This document shows, one piece after another, positions 1 through 5,884 of a DNA stretch of 7,613 bases. The DNA comes from Deltaproteobacteria bacterium. GTDB lineage: Bacteria; Myxococcota; UBA796; SXON01. Every line of letters begins with the position of its first letter. The first letter of the stretch is position 1. Made by a program: the position numbers and the translations under genes. The stretch is from the NCBI GenBank assembly GCA_947483545.1, contig CANKNP010000264.1, positions 1-7,613 of the forward strand, read 5' to 3'. Below the pieces are notes generated by a model. That model did not search any database. It was not told the origin of the DNA and saw only the letters and a list, made by a program, of their open reading frames with translations.

Positions 1-302
1 ATTGAACAGCCTCTCCGCCGAACATCGCGCCCCATCTTAGCAGAGCCAGGGCCTGCGGTCCGGCCCCGGTCCGGCGTCCTCATCCCCCCCGGCACTCGCC
101 AGTTTCATGGCCCTGGGAGCCGCGTCGCGCGGCATGGGGAACTATCAAGAAAGGGCGGCGTTGGCAGGGGCGCCGCACGGTCTCCGGGTCGGGACCCCGC
201 AGGCCGCGTGCTACCTGCGGTAGCAATCGTGCAATCCAAGCTGTCCTTTTGCCGCCGCCGCCGGCGGTGGACTGGCCATGTCAAGAGGAAGATCGCAGGA
301 CG
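1..302. other. Left-edge region without a supported gene
   Basis: I find no convincing protein or RNA gene here. The reading frames that cross it on either strand are short, or are shadows of the gene that follows. A leftward gene could begin at an ATG whose complement lies at 23-25 (giving MFGGEAVQ and then leaving the window), but eight codons are too few to judge. The region contains an 8-base direct repeat CGGTCCGG at 56-63 and 67-74, a perfect hairpin at 209-225 and a GCC-rich run at 251-267. It may hold the promoter of the following rightward gene, but I see no good -35/-10 pair. Confidence 0.5.
209..225. repeat. Perfect short inverted repeat (7-bp arms, 3-nt loop)
   Basis: The arms TGCTACC and GGTAGCA are exact complements around the loop TGC. 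The hairpin lies about 80 bases upstream of the likely start of the exported-protein gene. It is not followed by a T-run on the plus strand, so it is not a standard intrinsic terminator. It could be an operator or an RNA leader hairpin; its role is unknown. Confidence 0.3.
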
Positions 303-989
303 GTGCGCCTCGGGAAAGTTGGCCCGGATCTTGCTTCCCAGCGCGTCATGGTGCTGCTCGTCACGCTTGCCCTCGCTGAGGGCCCGCGGCTCTTCTTTCA
401 GCCGCTGGCCGCGCCCGAGCCGCTGGTCCACGGGCGTTACCTGGCCGGCGCGGCCAGTGAAGACTGCAGCTTGTTCCCGAGGGATTGTGTAGACGTCGAG
501 GGGCTGTTGGCGCTGGCGCCGAGGGATCTCTGGCAGCGCAGCGCCGAGCTCTCGCGGTTGGCCCAACGGATGGCCAACGACGCCGTCGCCGTGCTGGAGC
601 TGTGCGGCGAGGCGCCGTGTAGCCCGGCGCTCCGAGAGCTGATGCCGATCATGGTGGATCTGGCCCCGGAGCTGGCATTTGTGGGAGCCCGGAGCCCGGT
701 CTCGCCCGAGACCGTCACCCGGCGGCGGCTCGACTACCAGGGTCGGCGCCCGAGCCTCACGGCCGAGGTTTTATGCTCGATGTACGCGGATCCCGATGCG
801 ACCGCCTGCACGCTCACGGTGAGGGACGCGGGCACGCTGGCGTTGGTCTACGGCGGTAACCGGGGCTGCGGTTCCGTGAGCGCCCAGGTCGCTGCGGCCG
901 ATGGCTCGATCACCTACGTCAGCCACGAGGAGGTCGCCGAGCTGGTCCTGGAGGGCGCGGCTCCGGGGGTGATGCGGATCGCCCGCTGA
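303..989 (+). CDS. Hypothetical exported cysteine-rich protein
   Basis: I do not recognise the family. Starting at GTG 303 gives 228 residues. The N-terminus has a basic stretch (MRLGKV...SQR), then a hydrophobic core VMVLLVTLALA and a possible signal peptidase I site after ALA, so Sec export is likely. The mature part has seven cysteines, two of them in an acidic SEDC...RDC stretch, which fits an oxidising periplasmic or extracellular location with disulfides. The middle is helical and alanine/leucine-rich (LWQRSAELSRLAQRMANDAVAVLEL); the C-terminal third looks beta-rich, with alternating valine/threonine segments and a GGNRGCGS turn. The start is uncertain. ATG 348 is the nearest ATG, but it would leave a 10-residue hydrophobic leader with no basic n-region, and a TTG at 249 would extend the frame. 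No strong ribosome binding site decides between them. The gene is convergent with the methyltransferase gene 64 bases away. Confidence 0.6.
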   Translation: MRLGKVGPDLASQRVMVLLVTLALAEGPRLFFQPLAAPEPLVHGRYLAGAASEDCSLFPRDCVDVEGLLALAPRDLWQRSAELSRLAQRMANDAVAVLELCGEAPCSPALRELMPIMVDLAPELAFVGARSPVSPETVTRRRLDYQGRRPSLTAEVLCSMYADPDATACTLTVRDAGTLALVYGGNRGCGSVSAQVAAADGSITYVSHEEVAELVLEGAAPGVMRIAR

Positions 990-1026
990 GCCTCGGGGCG
1001 GGACCTCGCTGGCGGGATCTCCGCCT

Positions 1027-1043
1027 CCCATCGCGGCGATGGG
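1027..1043. terminator. Possible bidirectional terminator hairpin
   Basis: A perfect 7-bp inverted repeat (CCCATCG, loop CGG, CGATGGG) sits in the 64-base gap between two convergent genes ending at 989 (rightward) and 1054 (leftward). Position and symmetry fit a shared transcription terminator. Neither side has a T-tract, so in this GC-rich genome it would be a weak or atypical one. Confidence 0.35.
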
Positions 1044-1053
1044 CGCCCCGATC

Positions 1054-2196
1054 CTACATCTTCGCCAGGTAATACCCTTCACGCACCGGATCGGGCCAGA
1101 GCGTCGCCTCCCACTGCGGCACGCCGAGGCGCCGCACCAGCCGCTCGTTCTCCTCTTCGTCCAGCGAACAGGTGGCGTAGACCACGGCGTCGCCGAGCCC
1201 CAGCGCCTGCTCCAGGAGACGGAGCTGTGCCTGGCCGGGGATCTTGAGCTTCAACCGGTTTTCTGGGTGGCGTCGCAGGACGCCGCTGCCCGAACAGGGC
1301 GCGTCCACCAGGACCAGATCATAACGGCCGTCGGGGGGCCCCACCCGGACCCGGAGGCCCGCCCGCGCGGCCCGTCGTTGGAGCTCGTGAAGGGCCGAAC
1401 CGCGTACGTCCCAGGCCTGCACCTCGGCACCCAGCGCCGCCAACGCCAGGGACTTGCCTCCGGCCCCTGCGCAGAGGTCGAGCACCCGCGCCCCGGGCCC
1501 GGGAAAACTACGGTCCACAATCTCCTGGGAGCCGGCGTCCTGGACGATCACCCGGCCCTCCCGGTAGTCGGGGAGCAGATCGAGGTTCAGCCGACGCTCG
1601 AGCACAGCAGTCCGCGGGGTGTGCAGCGTGTGGGCGGGCAGGTCCCGGGGGGGCCGGAGGAGGCGCAGCACCACCGGCGCCCGGCCACACAGCGTCGAGG
1701 CCAATTGCCAGGCGTTCTCCTGCCCAAGTCGTCGCCACCACTGGCGGGCGAGGGTCGTGGGCAGAGACAGGGCGGTCGTGTAGTCGTCTACCGGATCATC
1801 GGCGTCGGGCGCCAGGTTCATCGTGTCGATCGACGCGTCGCCCCCCGGCGGGGCCAAGAGGAGCTCCCATGCCGCGAGCGGGTCGACGTCGAGGCGTCGG
1901 AGCGCGTCGCGGTGCCGGATCAGTCCCAGCACCGTGTCGCCCACCACCGGCCGCTCCTTGCTGCCGAGCTGGCGGGCCGCCCTCAGCCCTTCGGCGAGGA
2001 TCGGGCTGGCGTAGCTGGGATTCTTCTGAATCTTCGCCCATAGATCGGCGACGACGCGGCGCACGCGCGGACTTGGCGGAGCGAGGCGAGGCAGGAGTCG
2101 TGCCCATGCCGGCGGCGAAGAGGACATCCACGCGCGTCTAGCCCGCCCCGGCGACGCCGCCGCGCTCGCCGGGACGAATTGTCGCCCGCCGCTCAC
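1054..2196 (-). CDS. RsmB/NOP/Sun-family RNA (cytosine-5) methyltransferase
   Basis: Predicted S-adenosylmethionine-dependent methyltransferase that makes 5-methylcytosine in RNA, most likely 16S rRNA as in RsmB, acting in the cytoplasm. From the GTG at 2196 it has 380 residues. An N-terminal NusB-like helical part (about 42-105, with ARQLGSKERPVVGDTVLGLI) is followed by the Rossmann methyltransferase. Visible motifs are VQDAGSQ (218-224), motif I LDLCAGAGGKS (239-249), an Asp for SAM at 263, motif IV DAPCSGSGVLRR (298-309) and motif VI ATCSL (341-345). By family knowledge, Cys343 would be the nucleophile and Cys301 the release cysteine; both are present. The protein is shorter than E. coli RsmB (429), and the usual RvN motif before VQD is replaced by LRLLRPPRD. 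The GTG overlaps the preceding stop as GTGA, so coupled translation favours 2196. ATG 2127 (357 residues) is the alternative and would remove a basic, disordered-looking leader. Last gene of the operon. The family is sure, the exact target base is not. Confidence 0.9.
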   Translation of the reverse strand: MSGGRQFVPASAAASPGRARRAWMSSSPPAWARLLPRLAPPSPRVRRVVADLWAKIQKNPSYASPILAEGLRAARQLGSKERPVVGDTVLGLIRHRDALRRLDVDPLAAWELLLAPPGGDASIDTMNLAPDADDPVDDYTTALSLPTTLARQWWRRLGQENAWQLASTLCGRAPVVLRLLRPPRDLPAHTLHTPRTAVLERRLNLDLLPDYREGRVIVQDAGSQEIVDRSFPGPGARVLDLCAGAGGKSLALAALGAEVQAWDVRGSALHELQRRAARAGLRVRVGPPDGRYDLVLVDAPCSGSGVLRRHPENRLKLKIPGQAQLRLLEQALGLGDAVVYATCSLDEEENERLVRRLGVPQWEATLWPDPVREGYYLAKM

Positions 2197-2585
2197 CCCT
2201 GGATGCGGCCTCGTGCGGCCGGGTCGATCTCGTCGGGGCTCCAGGGCGGATCCCAGACGAGCTCGACCGCCGGGGCGACAAAGCCGGCGTCCACCAGCGT
2301 CTGTTCGACCTGTTTGACGAGCAGCGGGCCGACGGGGCAGCCGCGGGTCGTGAGCGTCATCTTCACGTGGATCGAGGAGCGTCCCTCGCCTTCGAGCGCC
2401 GGCTCCGCGAGCGGCACCAGCGAGAGCTCCCGGATCAGGCCCATCGAAACGAGATCAATGCCCATCTCCGGGTCCATGACGGTGCGCAGCCGGCCCAGAG
2501 CCTTGTCGATCAGCGGATCGAAGGCGGGCGGCGGCGGGGCCGCCGGCCGGTGAAAGAAAGAACGAAGCCTCTCGGACAGGCTCAT
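2193..2585 (-). CDS. MIP18/DUF59-family iron-sulfur cluster assembly factor (SufT/PaaD-like)
   Basis: A 130-residue protein of the DUF59/MIP18 family. Members help deliver or mature iron-sulfur clusters (SufT, PaaD, eukaryotic CIA2) in the cytosol. The domain spans about residues 24-125. The N-terminal signature is MDPEMGIDLVSMGLI (37-51), the equivalent of the family's DPE...vDLGLI; next comes the strand VKMTLTTRGCPVG with the conserved cysteine Cys83, and the end is VWDPPWSPDEIDPAARGRI, the usual WDPPWTP...R ending. An unusual proline-rich linker (PAAPPPPAF, 14-22) follows a short basic helix at the N-terminus. ATG 2585 is well supported: a GGAGG lies 4 bases upstream (complement at 2590-2594), and the ATG overlaps the stop of the membrane-protein gene as ATGA. 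Its own stop overlaps the start of the methyltransferase gene. It may mature a metalloprotein linked to the operon's other products, but the client is not visible. A longer reading in this frame upstream to 3158 is a shadow of the membrane-protein gene. Confidence 0.9.
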   Translation of the reverse strand: MSLSERLRSFFHRPAAPPPPAFDPLIDKALGRLRTVMDPEMGIDLVSMGLIRELSLVPLAEPALEGEGRSSIHVKMTLTTRGCPVGPLLVKQVEQTLVDAGFVAPAVELVWDPPWSPDEIDPAARGRIQG

Positions 2586-3808
2586 CGGGCCTCCATGCCG
2601 GGAATCACCAGACGATTTCGGGGAACAAGGGCGATTTGGACCCCCACAGACACGAGGACGCCCAGGTGAAGGAGCGCCCCCAGCCCGAGGCCCAAGGCGC
2701 CGAGCCGCTGGACCAGGAGGTCGGCAGCATCCCAACTCCGGCCCGCGACCAGCAACCCCGCCCCACCTATCGAAACCACGCCTTGAAGCCATGCCAAACG
2801 GTGAGGAAAGAGCTCGGCGACGCTCGGCGCGCCGGGCACTCCGGACAGCCGGTGGGTCCACCACAAGAAGGGGCCGATACGCTGCGCGACACCATGCAAC
2901 ACCGGGAGCGCGCCTAGCAGTAGCGCGATCCCCACGCGCAGCTCGGCCGACCCCGCCTCGGCCGCGGTCAACAGCCCCGTCAATGCGAAGCCCGCGAGCC
3001 CCACGCCGACCTGGGTGAGCGAAGGGCCACGGCGAAGGCCACGGATCAACGAGCCGAGTAGCAGGCCCGCCACGGCCGCCGCCCCGAGCCCCCAGAGCCG
3101 AGGCGCGCCGGCGGCGAGGCCACCAAACCAGACGAGCGCCAGGATCCCGAGCTTCCATGCCTGCGGTTCACGCCCGACGGCAAACATGGGAATGAGCAGG
3201 GCGCCTGCCCCGATCATCCACCCGCCCAACCAGCCGAGGAGCAGGAGGCCGAGGTGCCAGCCCACTGCTACGGTGGGGTCAGAAAACCAAGGCGTAAAGC
3301 TACTTCCCGACCGAAACGCCACCATGCCGAGCCCCACCCCCAGGCCCGCGACGCCCGCGAGCTCGGCGAGCCCCACCCACAGCCGGTGCGCAGGCCGCGG
3401 CCCCGGACGCACGACCTCGCCGAGCACCAAGCCGGCCCGAAGGAAGAGCGCGCCGCTGAGGCAGATGGCCCCCGCGAGGAGCGGTCCCGCCTGGCCCCAG
3501 AAGCCGAAGAGGAGCAGCGGCAGGCCCAAGGTGTAGAGCGTGTGGACCAGCACGACGCCGCGTGGGGCCCAGGCGCGTGTGGTGAGCACCGGCAGGATCT
3601 GCCAGGTTGTCCCTAACAATGTCGTAGCGAGCAGGCCGAGCGTGAGGAGGTGCACCGCGACAAGGAGGGTCGGGCGCCCGTACCAACCCGGGCCCAGGCT
3701 GCCCGAGTGGAGTAGGGACAAGGCTGCAAAAGGCTCCAGCAGCGCGGCGAGGAGCAGCGGGAGCAGCACCCGGCCCACGGGGGCGAGCGTAGAGGGCTCA
3801 GGCGACAT
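2582..3808 (-). CDS. 12-TM heme-copper oxidase subunit I-like / NnrS-like membrane protein
   Basis: A 408-residue integral inner-membrane protein with about 12 hydrophobic segments (roughly 12-34, 48-69, 82-105, 107-130, 145-165, 181-209, 217-238, 240-256, 265-283, 290-310, 340-357, 366-390). This is the helix number of heme-copper oxidase subunit I and of NnrS. Recognisable pieces are AVHLLTLGLLATTLLGTTWQ in helix 2, GWHLGLLLLGWLGGW in helix 6, and QRIGPFLWWTHRLSG after helix 10. Membrane histidines that could bind heme or metal are His53 (helix 2), His185 (helix 6), His305 (helix 10) and His381 (helix 12). The paired histidines expected in helix 7 for CuB are absent, so ordinary oxygen or NO reduction is doubtful. 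ATG 3808 is chosen because it overlaps the preceding gene by 11 bases and starts just before helix 1; an upstream ATG at 3904 would add a basic, non-membrane leader inside the previous gene. No strong ribosome binding site is seen. Function is probably linked to nitric oxide or heme/copper handling, by family and neighbours only. Confidence 0.8.
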   Translation of the reverse strand: MSPEPSTLAPVGRVLLPLLLAALLEPFAALSLLHSGSLGPGWYGRPTLLVAVHLLTLGLLATTLLGTTWQILPVLTTRAWAPRGVVLVHTLYTLGLPLLLFGFWGQAGPLLAGAICLSGALFLRAGLVLGEVVRPGPRPAHRLWVGLAELAGVAGLGVGLGMVAFRSGSSFTPWFSDPTVAVGWHLGLLLLGWLGGWMIGAGALLIPMFAVGREPQAWKLGILALVWFGGLAAGAPRLWGLGAAAVAGLLLGSLIRGLRRGPSLTQVGVGLAGFALTGLLTAAEAGSAELRVGIALLLGALPVLHGVAQRIGPFLWWTHRLSGVPGAPSVAELFPHRLAWLQGVVSIGGAGLLVAGRSWDAADLLVQRLGALGLGLGALLHLGVLVSVGVQIALVPRNRLVIPGMEAR

Positions 3809-4595
3809 GGATCCGTATTTTGACGAGACCTTCTTGGGCGTCGGTGGACCACAGCAGGCCTCGCTCGGTGAGGCGCGGGTAGAGGAGGGCCGGCGCGCGC
3901 TCATGATGCACGGTCAGCGGGCGGCCTGTCTCCGGCCGGAGCGCCGGGTCGTCCAGCGCGGCCATCACGAGGCGCAGAGGTTCCGGAGCTTCGAGGCCAC
4001 GTACATCCAGGATAGGTCCCTCGGTCCCCGAGGAGACGCGGCTGGCGAGCGTCGTGGCGACCGGCTCCGGGACGCCGCTCGCGGTGGGTGCGAACCAGAA
4101 GGAGGCGCGGCAGGCGCCGTCCCGCCAGGTGACGTGGGTATACCAGCCGCGCTCCGAATAGAACCGCAAGAGGGGCGCGGGCTCGAAGGGCGCGAGCACC
4201 GTCAGGACCTCACCCGGCGCCAGACCTCGGGTCGCCTGAAGGATACGCGCAAAGGGATCCTCACCCGCGGCCAGAAAGGGACGTACATCCAGCTCCGTCA
4301 CGGGGCCACGGTCCAGCCAGACCGGCGTCGGCTCGTCGGTCGGGGACACCGACTGGGCGGGCCCTGGCGGAGGCGACGTCGGCGGGAGGTTCATCACCGC
4401 CAGCAGGGCCTCGGGGTCGACCCCTGCGACACGCGCCGCGTCGGCGACCGACACCAGCTTCGGCAGGATCCGCCCGAGCATCGGGTGGGACAGCCGCTCA
4501 AACATCGGGTGAAAGGCCGGGAGGATCGTCCGCAGGTCTGGGCGGGCCTCCAGCACGTCGGAGACCCGCGTGCTGAGCGTGAACGTCTGGGGCAT
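3798..4595 (-). CDS. DUF1858 + tandem DUF2249 domain protein
   Basis: A 265-residue cytoplasmic protein with three small domains. Residues 6-68 match DUF1858 (STRVSDVLEARPDLRTILP ... ADAARVAGVDPEALLAVMN), in the version without the cysteines found in some members. A proline/serine-rich linker (70-92) follows, then DUF2249 copy 1 (about 100-168, ELDVRPFLAAGEDPFARILQ ... LAPGEVLTVLAPFEPAPLL) and copy 2 (about 194-264, ILDVRGLEAPEPLRLVMAAL ... LTVHHERAPALLYPRLTERG). These domains are often encoded beside NnrS, hemerythrin-like, Ric or denitrification genes, but their biochemical role is not established. First gene of the operon: ATG 4595 has GAGG 5 bases upstream (complement 4601-4604) and a 139-base gap behind it. 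Its stop lies 11 bases inside the following membrane-protein gene, suggesting coupling. A role in nitrogen-oxide or redox stress is inferred from domains and context. Confidence 0.87.
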   Translation of the reverse strand: MPQTFTLSTRVSDVLEARPDLRTILPAFHPMFERLSHPMLGRILPKLVSVADAARVAGVDPEALLAVMNLPPTSPPPGPAQSVSPTDEPTPVWLDRGPVTELDVRPFLAAGEDPFARILQATRGLAPGEVLTVLAPFEPAPLLRFYSERGWYTHVTWRDGACRASFWFAPTASGVPEPVATTLASRVSSGTEGPILDVRGLEAPEPLRLVMAALDDPALRPETGRPLTVHHERAPALLYPRLTERGLLWSTDAQEGLVKIRIHVA

Positions 4596-4734
4596 CGGGG
4601 CCTCGGGGATTCTGGACCCTTAGCTCCGTAGATCTGGGGAGCCAAACGCAGTTCAGCTCAGCTTGTGGGTACGTGCGTAGGCGTGCGGTACCGGACAGCC
4701 CCAAAACATCTGCGTCTATCCAACCTGTTTACGT
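4596..4734 (-). promoter_or_regulatory. Presumed promoter region of the DUF2249 operon
   Basis: This 139-base gap separates the stop of the lipoprotein gene from the first operon gene, both leftward, so an operon promoter probably lies here. On the minus strand the only pair I can propose is TTGGCT, 17 bases, TAAGGG (about 4646 to 4618), which is a poor match to sigma-70 consensus. Direct repeats CGTGCG at 4672-4677 and 4682-4687 are flanked by GGTAC and GGTACC. I find no FNR/NNR-type TTGAT-N4-ATCAA, NorR or NsrR box by eye. Confidence 0.4.
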
Positions 4735-5757
4735 TCAGGGGGCAGGGGGTGGCTCGGGGGGCGTAGGCTGACCCGGCGTGGGCGCAAGCGGCCGACCGGG
4801 CGCAGGTGGCTCGGGCACCCCGGGGCTGAGCGTGCCGCCTTCTGGCGGCGACGGACTGCCCGCGGGCCCTCCCGGGGCGGGCGCGGGTCCGGGTGGAGCG
4901 CCGGCCGGCGGTTCGGGGGTGGTGGCGCGGAGCTTGACCGCGGCGGCCAGGGCCTCCGGCAGCATCGGTTCGAGCAGCACCAGGTACAGCACCACCTCCC
5001 GCCGTGCGTTGGGGAAGTACGCGCCCGCGACACGCGCCGGGTTCTCCGACCACAACCCGCCGATGTTGAGGTGGTCCTCGTTGGGGTCGAAGGTGGGCCG
5101 GGTCAGCGCTCCGAACTGACCCGCGACGTAGACCGAGCCGATCAGCGCGTTGAAGTCGCCTGGATTGGCGTAGGGATCCAGCCGGTGTCGGAGCAGGAAG
5201 GTGGCGTCGGCGAACATCGCCTCCTGAGCGGGGGTGAGCGTGCGCAAGAAGGTCTGTTGGGCGTCCAACAAGGCGCGAATCGAGCGCGCGCGAAGGTCGA
5301 GCAGCTCGGCCTCGCGGGCGCGGGCGTCCCCGAGTCCGGCGCCGATCCGCGCGAGGTCGTCTTCGGAGGCGCCCTGGTTCATCGCCTCCCAGAGCTGGTC
5401 GTAGGTAGCGCCGATCGCGGGCTCGTGGGCCAGCAGGATCTCCTGCTGCCGCTCCTCCACCGCGCGCCGCTCAGCCTCGGTGCGAGTCTGAAGCTCCTGG
5501 AAAAGGCCGAGCTGGTAACGGCTCAGCTCCAGATACCGGAGCCAGATCAGGAGGCGGACCCGCTGCTCCTTGTCCTGGACCTCTGGAAGGAAGGCGTAGT
5601 CGTAGAGGTGCCGGTACAGCGGCGGCTGGGCGGAGCGGTCAAGCTGGGCTTCGATCGCCACTTCGGTGGGCACGGGCAGCGCTTCGGGCGCGCAGCCCGC
5701 TCCAAAGACGACCCCGAACAGCAAACCTCGCGGCCACCCGCGGTACACCGAGCCCAT
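4735..5757 (-). CDS. Predicted lipoprotein with Spy/CpxP-like helical region and proline-rich tail
   Basis: A 340-residue predicted lipoprotein of unknown function. After MGSVYRGWPR comes a hydrophobic core GLLFGVVFGAG and Cys22, a likely lipidation site, although glycine rather than leucine sits at -3 of the lipobox. Residues 55-190 are helical and charged (EAERRAVEERQQEILLAHEP; EAELLDLRARSIRALLDAQQ), ending in LTPAQEAMFAD (174-184). That LTPAQ resembles the LTxxQ motif of Spy/CpxP-type periplasmic proteins, which bind misfolded proteins or sense envelope stress. Residues 191-277 form a separate, unrecognised region (DPYANPGDF; FDPNEDHLNIGGLWSENP). The last 60 residues (281-340) are almost wholly Pro, Gly, Ala and Ser, probably an extended or disordered tail. 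ATG 5757 is chosen because it gives the lipoprotein signal and has a TAAGG 8 bases upstream; the upstream extension to 5976 is basic and lacks such a signal. The gene is divergent from the kinase gene and lies upstream of the DUF2249 operon in the same direction. Confidence 0.75.
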   Translation of the reverse strand: MGSVYRGWPRGLLFGVVFGAGCAPEALPVPTEVAIEAQLDRSAQPPLYRHLYDYAFLPEVQDKEQRVRLLIWLRYLELSRYQLGLFQELQTRTEAERRAVEERQQEILLAHEPAIGATYDQLWEAMNQGASEDDLARIGAGLGDARAREAELLDLRARSIRALLDAQQTFLRTLTPAQEAMFADATFLLRHRLDPYANPGDFNALIGSVYVAGQFGALTRPTFDPNEDHLNIGGLWSENPARVAGAYFPNARREVVLYLVLLEPMLPEALAAAVKLRATTPEPPAGAPPGPAPAPGGPAGSPSPPEGGTLSPGVPEPPAPGRPLAPTPGQPTPPEPPPAP

Positions 5758-5884
5758 GACGCGCGCCTTACCCCGGAGTCGCCGGCCGGGCCTGCCTGCG
5801 GGCCGCATTCTTGATAAGCGGCGAGCCCGTGCGCCCCTCCCCCAGGTCTCGTTACGCCCCGGCCCTCCTTCGTGGGGGGTGCTC
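5758..5884. promoter_or_regulatory. Divergent intergenic region, presumed promoters
   Basis: This 127-base gap lies between the starts of the leftward lipoprotein gene and the rightward kinase gene, so it should hold both promoters. The only AT-rich island is ATTCTTGATAAG near 5808-5819, which could be part of a -10 or operator. No convincing -35/-10 pair or palindrome was found on either strand. Confidence 0.35.

Noticed and set aside
251..267. GCC-rich run resembling a short tandem repeat
   Set aside because: Too short and expected by chance at this base composition; no evidence of a functional repeat.
105..566. Leftward open frame of 153 codons near the left edge
   Set aside because: Low-complexity Arg/Pro-rich translation, overlaps the exported-protein gene antisense, no domain or ribosome site.
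1039..2043. Long rightward open frame of 334 codons opposite the methyltransferase gene
   Set aside because: It is the antisense shadow of a gene with clear catalytic motifs; its translation is Arg/Pro/Gly/Gln-rich with no domain.
2586..3158. N-terminal extension of the DUF59 protein to 321 residues
   Set aside because: The extension is an out-of-frame reading of the membrane-protein gene; ATG 2585 has a GGAGG and an ATGA overlap.
3540..4631. Rightward open frame of 363 codons opposite the DUF2249 gene
   Set aside because: Antisense shadow in GC-rich DNA; the opposite strand encodes recognisable DUF1858 and DUF2249 domains with good ribosome sites.
4596..4734. Possible FNR/NNR, NorR or NsrR operator expected for an NO-related operon
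   Set aside because: Searched by eye on both strands and no credible match to these known boxes was found.
5071..5814. Rightward open frame of 247 codons opposite the lipoprotein gene
   Set aside because: It runs antisense to the coherent lipoprotein reading and past its start; composition looks like a shadow, with no recognisable motif.
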